Below, piece by piece: positions 46,529-54,534 of a DNA stretch of 64,000 nucleotides. Position 1 is the stretch's first letter, and the number at the start of each line of letters is the position of its first letter. The translations under genes were made by a program, and so were the position numbers. The notes beneath the pieces were generated by a model. The model did not search any database, had not been told where the DNA came from, and was given only the letters and a program-made list of their open reading frames with translations. Source of the DNA: JBKCUI01 sp052161625 (GTDB lineage Bacteria > Planctomycetota > Planctomycetia > Pirellulales > Pirellulaceae); assembly GCA_052161625.1 (NCBI GenBank), contig CP197412.1; one strand, written 5' to 3'.

Positions 46529-47836
46529 ATGTTCGACTTCAATACCCGTCTCGTCACAATTAGCGCAGGGACGCTCGGCTGTTTAGCCGGCGCGGTCGGT
46601 GTTTACTTGCTGCTGAGACGAAAGTCCCTTATTGGCGACACCATCTGCCATGCTGCCTTGCCAGGCATCGCATTGTCTTTCCTCCTCCAAGTCCTCGCAG
46701 GGGGAGATGGGAAAAGTCTCCTGTTCTTATTGTTGGGAGCCGCAATTTCCGGGGGGATGGGATCGCTGAGCGTTTTGGTGCTGGGGCGGTTTACGAAACT
46801 CAAACCCGATGCGATTCTTGGCATCGTTTTGAGTGTTTTTTTTGGATTCGGTATGGTTCTATTCAGCATCGTGCAACAGTTGCCAGACGGCAATGCTGCG
46901 GGGCTTGAGAATTTCATTCTTGGGAAGACCGCCTCGATCGTGACAATCGATTTTCATATGATCTGGATCGCGACGACCTTAGTGTTAGGCATGCTGGTCT
47001 TGTTTCGAAAGGAGTTGCAGCTCCTTTGTTTCGACAGTGCCTTCGCCGCGTCAAATGGGTGGCCTGTTTCCTGGCTCGACCTTCTCTTGATGACTTCGGT
47101 GCTCCTGGTGGTCATTGTCGGAGCGAATGTTGTCGGCGTCATTCTCGTGGTGGCTCTGATGGTGACACCGCCTGTCTGTGCCCGATTTTGGACCGAGAGG
47201 CTAGGTCGTACGGTTTGGTTGAGCGCAGGGATCGGGGGAATGTCTGGAGTATTGGGGTCGCTGGGGAGCCTCTGGGTGGAACGTCTGCCGACGGGGCCAT
47301 CGATTGTATTGGCAGCTACATTTTTTTTCCTACTCAGCTTTTTGTTTGGTACTCAAAAGGGGATTCTCTGGAAAGCTTGGTCGCATTACCTGGCTCAGCA
47401 TCGAGCCGATACCGAGCATCTTCTTCGCGCTGTGTTTGAAGTGCTCGAATCGAGAGGGGTGGCTCCCCAACCTCACGGCCAGATTCGATCGGAAGGGGTC
47501 TCTCCCAGTGCGCTCATCCAGATGGGATCGTGGGGGGACAGCCGATTGCGGCGCGCGATCGATATTCTCTGCCGACAGGGGTTAGCAAATCGGAACAGCC
47601 AAGGAGACATCGTTCTAACCGCGCGTGGTATTCAAGAATCGACAAAAGCCGTGCGGCGGCACCGGCTGCTAGAGATTTACTTTTCAAACTTGGCTGATCT
47701 CTCCCCCACGGCCCTGGATCGAGGAGCGGATATGCTCGAGCACGCTCTCGATGATGACATGCTGGCCCGTTTGGAAGCGGAGTTCTTGCCGATGGAGAAC
47801 GCTGACCGAGTTCCGGCAAGCGTCCATCCCATCTAG
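46529..47836 (+). CDS. Metal ABC transporter permease (ABC-3 family) fused to DtxR/MntR-like domain
   Basis: 435 aa. Residues 1-285 or so form a multi-helix ZnuB/MntB-type permease: KSLIGDTICHAALPGIALSF, LKPDAILGIVLSVFFGFG and VVGVILVVALMVTPP are typical. Residues about 295-430 resemble a DtxR-family regulator: a winged-helix part (LRRAIDILCRQGLANRN, then VLTARGIQES) and a dimerisation/metal helix pair with RRHRLLEIYF (H378) and DMLEHALDDD (D401, E404, H405). The N-terminal metal ligands of MntR are not obvious. Expected to import Mn, Zn or Fe with a partner ATPase and binding protein, neither in the window. The open frame extends upstream to 46292 inside the glycosyltransferase gene; ATG 46529 begins the family homology. 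Confidence 0.88.
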   Translation: MFDFNTRLVTISAGTLGCLAGAVGVYLLLRRKSLIGDTICHAALPGIALSFLLQVLAGGDGKSLLFLLLGAAISGGMGSLSVLVLGRFTKLKPDAILGIVLSVFFGFGMVLFSIVQQLPDGNAAGLENFILGKTASIVTIDFHMIWIATTLVLGMLVLFRKELQLLCFDSAFAASNGWPVSWLDLLLMTSVLLVVIVGANVVGVILVVALMVTPPVCARFWTERLGRTVWLSAGIGGMSGVLGSLGSLWVERLPTGPSIVLAATFFFLLSFLFGTQKGILWKAWSHYLAQHRADTEHLLRAVFEVLESRGVAPQPHGQIRSEGVSPSALIQMGSWGDSRLRRAIDILCRQGLANRNSQGDIVLTARGIQESTKAVRRHRLLEIYFSNLADLSPTALDRGADMLEHALDDDMLARLEAEFLPMENADRVPASVHPI

Positions 47837-48442
47837 TTAGTTCAGCAGACCAACCACACGGGATGCGGGTAGTCCCGTGATGCTTTCGAGCACATTGTTT
47901 CCAATCGTGCGAACCGCTCGGTGCCACATCGTGGCTTCATCGTCGAACACCAATTCAGGTACCGCAGGGAGAACATGCCAAGCTCCGTCGACGATTTGTT
48001 GTTCCAGCTCATGGGGACCCCAAAGGGCGTGGCCGATGTAGAGCCGAAACGGATTCTGGCTTGCAGTGAATAACTGCTTCAAGTGATCGGCTTGGGCGGC
48101 CAAGTACACTCCGAATTCGTTTCCACCTTCGGCGAGCATTTTGTCTTGGTGGATGGCAACAATGGGCCCGCTCTGCGGACCCCCGAAGTTTATGTGTGGG
48201 GTGGAGATCGCCATCTCATGACTTGCTCCATCCGAAATGAAATTCCAGACAGGACTAATGTCTATTTCGAGCCGCTTATTCAGCACGATTCCGATAGCCT
48301 GTTTAGCAGAATGTTCGACCACAATACAAACGGACCTACCATAGACAGAATCGGTCCATTGCGGCGCAGCGACCAATACAGTACCTGCTAGCGAGATCCG
48401 CGGAACCTCGGGGCCAACGGATTGTTCTTTCCAACGACTCAT
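47837..48442 (-). CDS. YqgE/AlgH family protein (DUF179)
   Basis: 201 aa. Family pattern: AGTVLVAAPQW near the N-terminus, VVEHSAKQAIGIVLNKRLEI, FGGPQSGPIVAIH, RLYIGHALWGPHELEQQI and a C-terminal domain with LVFDDEATMW. Cytosolic protein of unknown biochemical role, with some links to transcription regulation (AlgH). ATG 48442 is chosen because a strong G-rich ribosome-binding site (AAGGGGGG) lies about 7 bases upstream and the family begins here. The frame is open to 48643 but that extension is probably not translated. Its stop codon abuts that of the metal permease back to back. Confidence 0.88.
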   Translation of the reverse strand: MSRWKEQSVGPEVPRISLAGTVLVAAPQWTDSVYGRSVCIVVEHSAKQAIGIVLNKRLEIDISPVWNFISDGASHEMAISTPHINFGGPQSGPIVAIHQDKMLAEGGNEFGVYLAAQADHLKQLFTASQNPFRLYIGHALWGPHELEQQIVDGAWHVLPAVPELVFDDEATMWHRAVRTIGNNVLESITGLPASRVVGLLN

Positions 48443-48645
48443 AGTGAATCCCCCCCTTCTTCTCTCCCCCTGCGGTGTTCCGTGTTGCATTGGCAAACAC
48501 CCAGCTTCGTTTTGGCAAAAACACAGCAAGGCAACCGATGCCATTGTCAGAATGACAATCGAAAACCGTCGAGGGTTCTTAGACGATGCAAAAAATGTGC
48601 CAAACCGGTGAATCGCCATAGGTGGTCTCGGTTGAGGAATCAACG

Positions 48646-48691
48646 GAGGTCGCTAAGCTTTACGGTTTGGAATCCACGGTGAAGCGACCTC
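48646..48691 (+). promoter_or_regulatory. Inverted repeats in the pdxH leader that can pair in alternative ways
   Basis: GAGGTCGCT (48646-48654) pairs perfectly with AGCGACCTC (48683-48691). An upstream GGTTGAGG (48630-48637) is exactly complementary to CCTCAACC (48688-48695), sharing CCTC with the first helix, so the two cannot form fully together. A third small stem, GTTGA/TCAAC, lies at 48631-48644. The structures sit about 40 bases before the pdxH ATG in a 292-base divergent gap with no other gene. Confidence 0.4.
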
Positions 48692-48734
48692 AACCCTCAG
48701 TGCTTGCGATCGAAGTGTGAGATAAGGTGTTGGA

Positions 48735-49382
48735 ATGAATTTGCAAGATCTTCGGCGAAACTACACATTTGGCTCGCTTCGACGCGAGGAGTTGCCTGAT
48801 TGTCCGCTCACTCTCTTTCAGCATTGGTGGGTCGAGCTGCAGTCTGCCGAGTTGCCTGAGTGGTTTGAATCCAACGCGATGACCTTATCCACGCGAACGC
48901 TGGATGGAGGGGTTGCAGCTAGAACCGTGTTGCTCAAAGGGATTGATGAAGGTTTTTGTTTCTTCACCAACTACGATTCGGATAAGGGCCAACAACTGGG
49001 AGAGAACCCCAACGCCTCGCTCCATTTCTTTTGGCCTTGCTTTGAACGTCAGGTGAGGGTTCGAGGCGCGGTGTCAAAGACTTCCGTAGAAATGTCAGAC
49101 CAATACTTTGCAGCGCGGCCTCGATCGAGCCAACTGGGTGCCATCGCATCGCCTCAATCCAAAACACTCCCTCATTCGCAGGATCTTCAGGAGTATGTAG
49201 ATCGATTGGAGCAGGAGTATGCGGGACGCCCCATTCCTCGCCCTGGCCATTGGGGCGGCTATCGGCTCATTCCCAGCGAAATCGAGTTTTGGCAAGGGCG
49301 ACCATCGCGTCTCCATGATCGATTTCGATACCGACGTATCGAAAGGAGTGGACCCTGGACCATCGAACGCCTTGCTCCTTGA
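48735..49382 (+). CDS. pdxH: Pyridoxamine 5'-phosphate oxidase
   Basis: 215 aa, normal length. FMN enzyme converting pyridoxamine or pyridoxine 5'-phosphate to pyridoxal 5'-phosphate. N-terminal MNLQDLRRNYTFGSL resembles the family start. RTVLLKG and FTNYDSDKGQQL bind FMN, and RPRSSQLGAIASPQS, WGGYRLIPSEIEFWQG and RLHDRFRYRR form the substrate and FMN sites up to the conserved C-terminal ERLAP. AAGG lies about 7 bases before the ATG. The window also holds pdxA, about 8 kb away and not in the same operon. Confidence 0.95.
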   Translation: MNLQDLRRNYTFGSLRREELPDCPLTLFQHWWVELQSAELPEWFESNAMTLSTRTLDGGVAARTVLLKGIDEGFCFFTNYDSDKGQQLGENPNASLHFFWPCFERQVRVRGAVSKTSVEMSDQYFAARPRSSQLGAIASPQSKTLPHSQDLQEYVDRLEQEYAGRPIPRPGHWGGYRLIPSEIEFWQGRPSRLHDRFRYRRIERSGPWTIERLAP

Positions 49383-49417
49383 GATGAGTCGGTCGCATGG
49401 CGTTGGAATCGCCGGTC

Positions 49418-50227
49418 TCAGCCCAAGCCATACCATCGACAACCTTCTAATACCCCGCTGGTTGCCATCTGATTCGCGATGAATAGGCGATCATTCCAAC
49501 CAGCGTTTGCATGTGCCACCTTGACCTGATCAACCAGTTCACGATCTGCGTTGGCGACCAAGATGGATCGAAACCCTGCGGTGAGAGCCGCCAAATCGTT
49601 GCCGGAATCGCCAGCAAAGAGTACCGATTCAAAATCGCAGCCCTTCGTCTCTGCCCACCACTGCAAAGCAAGTGCTTTCGAGGCGGCGCGTGGAAGGACA
49701 TCGATCAACCCCTGTGCCGTAAAGGGATCTAGGCTTGCAGTGATCGCAAAAGGTGCAGAGATCGCATCCAATTCATTTTGCATTAGCATCGCCAAATCAA
49801 ATGTCGAGTCACGTGGACAATCATAACTGAGTTTGAAGCGAGATTGCTTCTCCTTGGCCTGCAGGGTCAGTCCATCGTACTGTCGAAAGCGATGCTCGAA
49901 ATCAGCAAGCTCCGCGCCCTCTAAAGTCGCTTCGAGATGTTGCGCATATGCAGCCATGGATTCCCACCCATTTTCATTGCGCTGGTAAATCGTTGTACCG
50001 ACATCCGCAATGATCCAATCTGGAATAGGAAGGGAGAACGATTCGATCGCAGAAACAATCGATCCCAAATGCCGCCCCGTCGCAAATACCAACGGAATCT
50101 GTCTCATCGCCAGCAGTCGCTTCAATGCGTCCAAGTCTTCTGTATTCCCTTCTACGCCGGGCAAAGGAATCAGAGTCCCGTCCAAATCGGTGGCCAATAC
50201 GAATCGACCAAGTGGTTTAGTGCTCAT
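49418..50227 (-). CDS. spp: Sucrose-6-phosphate phosphatase (HAD superfamily)
   Basis: 269 aa. Cof/SPP-type HAD phosphatase with all four motifs: DLDGT (D14, D16), ATGRH, the motif-III lysine in DVLPRAASKALAL (K184), and FAGDSGNDLAAL. It dephosphorylates sucrose-6-phosphate to sucrose, the final step of the synthase pathway. The assignment as SPP rather than another Cof phosphatase rests on its operon position directly after the sucrose-phosphate synthase and amylosucrase genes (3-base gap to the latter). It retains the lysine that the HAD domain of the synthase lacks. Confidence 0.88.
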   Translation of the reverse strand: MSTKPLGRFVLATDLDGTLIPLPGVEGNTEDLDALKRLLAMRQIPLVFATGRHLGSIVSAIESFSLPIPDWIIADVGTTIYQRNENGWESMAAYAQHLEATLEGAELADFEHRFRQYDGLTLQAKEKQSRFKLSYDCPRDSTFDLAMLMQNELDAISAPFAITASLDPFTAQGLIDVLPRAASKALALQWWAETKGCDFESVLFAGDSGNDLAALTAGFRSILVANADRELVDQVKVAHANAGWNDRLFIANQMATSGVLEGCRWYGLG

Positions 50228-50230
50228 CGT

Positions 50231-52213
50231 TTATTCTCTCACTAACCACATCAGTTGGAGGGGGGCAATCGAAATTGCCTCCGAAGTACCGATGGTCTTT
50301 TGGGTTAACTGGTCTTGAAAGAAGCGTCCGAAGCCAAACGTTCGGAGCACATTGCCAGGGATAGTTTGCGGGTCTTCGGAGAAATTCGCGATGACGATTG
50401 TCTGATTCCCTAGGTGACGTCGAACAAAGGCTAGCACGTGAGAATTGGAATGCTGAATCAACTCCATGTCTTGTGCAGCAAAAGCAGGGTTGGCCTTACG
50501 GAGACGGATCATATGCTGCAACGATCGGAAGACGCGTTTGCGGAGCGACGTGTCTTGACTCATCGATTCATCGAGTTCCTGTAGGTACTCCCAACGCATC
50601 TTGGGACGATGGACCCAGCGCGTATCACCTGCTTTGGCGGGATCCTTCACAAAATCATAGTCATTTAGCGTTGCCCACTCTTCTCCCATATAAAGCAGGG
50701 GAATACCCCCGACGCTCAGCGTCAGTCCTTGCAATAGTAACATCCGTCGGATCGCTAGTTCTTTCAGACCTTCGTCGTTTCGCTCGATGGCTTGTTCAAG
50801 CCCCGCGAGCGAAGCGAGCGTACCACTGATACGCATATCCCCAGTCTTCACGTCGTGCTGAAATGGAATACCGTGGGCAAACGAACCGGGGAATTGACCT
50901 GTATAAAAGGCGTTGAGAAATTGCCGGTGGTCATACGCGTTGATACCGATGGCCGCCGCATCGGCATCGTCAAAAGTCCAACCGATATCGTCGTGACAAC
51001 GAAGATAGTTGACCCAAGCCGTTCCGGAGGGCAAACGGTGTCGATAGCTGAGGGATCGTACCAGAAGATCCGTCTTGCGCGTCGCAAGAGACTCCCAAAG
51101 CAACGCCATCAACGTTGGGTTGTAGGAAATCTGGCATTCCATGGGATCGATGTATCGCACGACTTCGTCGGGATGGACGATCGCCTCCGATTTGAATAAC
51201 AATCCGGGCGTAGCGATTCGAGCACAAAGATTGTAAGCCCTTACCAACGTGTGGGCTTGGGGCAAGTTTTCGCAACTTGTTCCCATTTGCTTCCAAATAA
51301 ACGCGACGGCATCGAGTCGTAGAATATCAACGCCTGTATTCGCAATGAAAAGCATCTCATTCAACATCGCGTTGAATACGCTCGGATTGCTGTAATTGAG
51401 ATCCCATTGGAAGCTGTTGAATGTGGTCCATACATATTTTCCCATTCCGTCGTGACGTGTGAAGTTACCACGGCGCACGGTTGGAAAGATTTCTCGTAAA
51501 GTCCGTTCGTACTGAGTTGGAATTTCTGCATTTGGAAAGATGTAGTAATACTGTTCAAATTCCCGATCCCCACCTTGCGCGGCACGCGCCCATTGGTGGT
51601 CGTCCGACGTGTGATTGAATACAAAATCGAGAACCAGACAGATACCCGATTGTCGCAAGTCCGCAGCCAATGCCTTCAAATCGTCAATCGTTCCGAGGCG
51701 AGGATCGACCGATCTGTAATTGCTAATGGCATACCCACCGTCATTGTTTCCTGGTCGAACCGCGAAGAGTGGCATCAAGTGCAGATAGGTAATCCCCAGC
51801 TCCTGGAAATAGGGAATACACTGACGGAGTTTACCAAGATTGTCGCTAAATAAATCGACGTATAGCGCGCCGCCTACGATGCGCTCACTCTCAAACCAAT
51901 CGGGTCGGTTGATCCTCTGCCGATCCATGTTCTGAAGCGCTGGATCGCGCGAGACCCATGCTTCTATCAGCGTCTGCAGGATACATTCCAGATGATAGAT
52001 GAAGTCGTACCGAGATCCATAAAGCTCGAATAGCAGACGAAACAATGTCTGCCAGTATTCTTGCAGACGCTCTTCGAACTCCACTCGAAGGATACTCTTC
52101 GCCTCGACCCCCAACTGCTCCCAAACCGAATCCAGCCGCCGAGCCAATCGCCTCAAGGAGAGTTCGGCCTCCAAGGCGAGATCAAGGTTTGACGGATCAG
52201 TCGATTTGATCAT
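50231..52213 (-). CDS. ams: Amylosucrase (GH13)
   Basis: 660 aa, with the typical long helical N-domain. Amylosucrase transfers glucose from sucrose to an alpha-1,4-glucan, releasing fructose. Catalytic residues are intact: nucleophile D301 (ILRLDAVAFIWKQMGT), acid/base E343 (LFKSEAIV) and stabilising D408 (RCHDDIGW). The sucrose-specific pair that closes the active-site pocket in characterised amylosucrases is also present: D158 in NNDGGYAIS and R532 in DTRWVHRP. This separates it from other GH13 enzymes. It overlaps the synthase gene by 17 bases and is followed 3 bases later by the phosphatase, so all three are probably cotranscribed. Confidence 0.95.
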   Translation of the reverse strand: MIKSTDPSNLDLALEAELSLRRLARRLDSVWEQLGVEAKSILRVEFEERLQEYWQTLFRLLFELYGSRYDFIYHLECILQTLIEAWVSRDPALQNMDRQRINRPDWFESERIVGGALYVDLFSDNLGKLRQCIPYFQELGITYLHLMPLFAVRPGNNDGGYAISNYRSVDPRLGTIDDLKALAADLRQSGICLVLDFVFNHTSDDHQWARAAQGGDREFEQYYYIFPNAEIPTQYERTLREIFPTVRRGNFTRHDGMGKYVWTTFNSFQWDLNYSNPSVFNAMLNEMLFIANTGVDILRLDAVAFIWKQMGTSCENLPQAHTLVRAYNLCARIATPGLLFKSEAIVHPDEVVRYIDPMECQISYNPTLMALLWESLATRKTDLLVRSLSYRHRLPSGTAWVNYLRCHDDIGWTFDDADAAAIGINAYDHRQFLNAFYTGQFPGSFAHGIPFQHDVKTGDMRISGTLASLAGLEQAIERNDEGLKELAIRRMLLLQGLTLSVGGIPLLYMGEEWATLNDYDFVKDPAKAGDTRWVHRPKMRWEYLQELDESMSQDTSLRKRVFRSLQHMIRLRKANPAFAAQDMELIQHSNSHVLAFVRRHLGNQTIVIANFSEDPQTIPGNVLRTFGFGRFFQDQLTQKTIGTSEAISIAPLQLMWLVRE

Positions 52214-54347
52214 TCGGAATGACGATTTGGTCTAAGAAGTGATAGTAGTCAACACCTTCGAGGATTCCTCGTGCATGCGGCGCTGATGCGAAGTATATGC
52301 GTGGTCGGTTTCGCAATCGCTCTAATTCTGGACTGTAATTCGATACAACAACACCTAAGGTTCGCCCTGTGAGCATCCCTTCGTCGTTCCCTGAATCCCC
52401 TGCCACCAAGACATTCTCCGGAGAGAATCCCCACTTCCATAGTACATGCCGAAGGGAAAGATCGCTTCCGCCGCGAACCGGAATAACATCCAAATACATT
52501 CCGAGGGACAATAGAACCTTAGCCCGTACACCTGCCTCGCGCAGCATTTTTTTTATTTTAGCGATACTCGGTGCAATCTTGCTGTCCCATAAATAACTGA
52601 CCTTGTAATACGAGAGGTGCTCTTCGTCCTGCAAACTCAATCCTGGCTGAGAATCGAGAATAGCTCGGACCTCCTCTGGCTTCCAGGCATAGCCAATTTG
52701 CTTCTGCCAAGTGATATCGGGAGCGAGCCCCTTCCCGTAGTGCAACTGAGTCCCCGCATCCGATTGAATCAAATCGGGCCTGGGAAGCCTCAACGATTCA
52801 ATCAACTCCAACGCGCTCTTCAACGGGCGACCGGTCGCAATTCCAAAACCCACATAGTCGAGGTTGCAAACACGATCGACCAATTCTCTCAGTGCATCGT
52901 CGTCACCGGTAAGAGTATTATCCAAATCGGTGATCAACAATCGATCAAAGCTGGGCAGACGGCGAGTGGCGGCGACATTGCAAAGCACTGGAGATGGCGA
53001 ATTCTCGAGGATGTCGGCCAAATCTCTTAGGTAGCGATCCGCGTGTTGTTTCCAAGTATAGTGCTGATGAACTCCACGTATTCCGTTCTCCGACCATTCC
53101 TGCCATTGAGCTGGTTCGGTCAACACTCGAAGCAATGATTTTTCGATATTCTTATGATCGAGAGGATCGATCAATAAGCCATTCTGGCAATTGGCTAGAA
53201 TGTCCCGCGGACCGCCATCGTTGGTAGCGACGACCGGCAATCCTGTCGCAGCCGCTTCGAGTAACGTGAGACCAAACGGTTCGGTAAGAGCGGGATTGAT
53301 AAACAGACCTCGACGATGGACAGCAAGCCGATAAAGGTCTGGAACCTCGTTCGGAGAATGCCACTTGGGATAGGCGACCTGCCCGTAGAGATCGTACATA
53401 TCCACAAGTTTTAAAAGCTCTACGAATACATCTTGCTGACTCGATGGCAGACTATCGAGATCGCTTCGCGTACCAAGAATGAGGACAAGATTCGCGCGCT
53501 CTCGCAACTCACGACTCTCTCCAAATACTCGTACGATCGTTGAGATGTTTTTTCGCTCGTCCGGCCGTGACATCGCCAAAATTATGGGTTTCTCCGGCTC
53601 CCGAAGAAACGCTCGAATCCTGCCATCGATCGAAGGAACTTCCCAAGCCTCGGGCGGGGGAGAAAACAATCCTAGATCGACCCCGGGCGGGATCACCTCC
53701 ATGCGCCCGGGTACGTAATGATCGTATACTGCGTACTGCGTGTCGACTTCCTGATTGGTGCTCGTGACTACCATCGTCGCTGTCTCGAGCGCTATCTCTT
53801 CTGCCTCGATACGAGGTTTGAAATGATACTTTTTATCAAGGTGATCCAGGTCTTTGGCGTGGATAGAAAGCCTCTCACGCTTGACTCGTCCAAGCGAATG
53901 CCCCGTAAACACATAGGGGATATGCAGTAGCCTCGCGAGCTGGGCCCCGGCAAGCCCCGCATCTGCATAATGACCGTGAAGGATGTCTGGTAATCCTGTT
54001 CGTTTGAAATGCGAAAGGACTTGATCCACGAACAGTTCTATATAAGGCCACAACAACTCTTTGCGAAGATAACGTTGAGGCCCAAACGGAACGCGAACGA
54101 TCTTTGCGCGATCCGTAATCGGCTCTTCGACCTTGCTGTATTCGGGCCCAATGCGCGGATCGATAATTTGCCGCGTGATCAGCTCCACTTCGCGCACTTG
54201 TGGATGCCGAGATAGCTCTGCCGCTAACTCCAACACATACTTCACTTGCCCGCCCGTGTCTGCATCGCGACCTAACTCAGGATCGCGTGCGCGGATCAAG
54301 CCATGCAAACTGATTAATGAAATCTTAACCTGCTCAAGTTTCGTCAT
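52197..54347 (-). CDS. sps: Sucrose-phosphate synthase with C-terminal HAD domain
   Basis: 716 aa. Residues 1 to about 460 are a GT-B synthase joining NDP-glucose and fructose-6-phosphate: DADTGGQVKYVLELA, HGHYADAG, VIPPGVDLGLFSP and NPALTEPFGLTLLEAAATGL are SPS signatures. Residues about 468-710 form an SPP-like HAD domain with DLDNT (D474, D476), IATGRP and VAGDSGNDEGML. The motif-III lysine expected in an active SPP is replaced (RGGSDLSLRHV, serine at 628), so phosphatase activity is doubtful. First gene of the sucrose operon; AGGA precedes the ATG. In bacteria sucrose serves as a compatible solute or carbon store. Confidence 0.93.
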   Translation of the reverse strand: MTKLEQVKISLISLHGLIRARDPELGRDADTGGQVKYVLELAAELSRHPQVREVELITRQIIDPRIGPEYSKVEEPITDRAKIVRVPFGPQRYLRKELLWPYIELFVDQVLSHFKRTGLPDILHGHYADAGLAGAQLARLLHIPYVFTGHSLGRVKRERLSIHAKDLDHLDKKYHFKPRIEAEEIALETATMVVTSTNQEVDTQYAVYDHYVPGRMEVIPPGVDLGLFSPPPEAWEVPSIDGRIRAFLREPEKPIILAMSRPDERKNISTIVRVFGESRELRERANLVLILGTRSDLDSLPSSQQDVFVELLKLVDMYDLYGQVAYPKWHSPNEVPDLYRLAVHRRGLFINPALTEPFGLTLLEAAATGLPVVATNDGGPRDILANCQNGLLIDPLDHKNIEKSLLRVLTEPAQWQEWSENGIRGVHQHYTWKQHADRYLRDLADILENSPSPVLCNVAATRRLPSFDRLLITDLDNTLTGDDDALRELVDRVCNLDYVGFGIATGRPLKSALELIESLRLPRPDLIQSDAGTQLHYGKGLAPDITWQKQIGYAWKPEEVRAILDSQPGLSLQDEEHLSYYKVSYLWDSKIAPSIAKIKKMLREAGVRAKVLLSLGMYLDVIPVRGGSDLSLRHVLWKWGFSPENVLVAGDSGNDEGMLTGRTLGVVVSNYSPELERLRNRPRIYFASAPHARGILEGVDYYHFLDQIVIPNDQID

Positions 54348-54480
54348 CGTCCTGCAATTGGTTCATGCCACGACATGTCCATCGCGACTTTGTTGGAAAC
54401 GTAAGTCTTAAGCACAAACTTAAAACGAATGATGTCAAACAACCATAACAGGCTCGGACGATAGAGACAACCCTTTCAGC

Positions 54481-54505
54481 ACATCCCCATCGAGAGGATG
54501 TTTTT
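54481..54505 (+). other. Hairpin followed by T-run in the gap upstream of sps
   Basis: ACATCC (54481-54486) and GGATGT (54496-54501) form a 6-bp stem with a 9-base loop, and TTTT follows on the + strand. No + strand gene precedes it, and on the - strand, where both neighbouring genes lie, the T-run is on the wrong side. Apart from this, the 187-base gap shows nothing recognisable. Confidence 0.3.
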
Positions 54506-54534
54506 ATGTGGCGACAGATTGTCGTGCCACTTCC

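Noticed and set aside
48443..48643. N-terminal extension of the YqgE/AlgH protein with a hydrophobic, lipobox-like segment
   Set aside because: The extension (FSIVILTMASVALLCF) looks like a signal peptide, but YqgE proteins are cytosolic, family homology begins near ATG 48442, and that ATG has a strong ribosome-binding site.
48422..48682. 86-codon + strand frame between yqgE and pdxH
   Set aside because: It overlaps the yqgE start region antisense, has no ribosome-binding site and no recognisable features; the gap is better explained as a control region.
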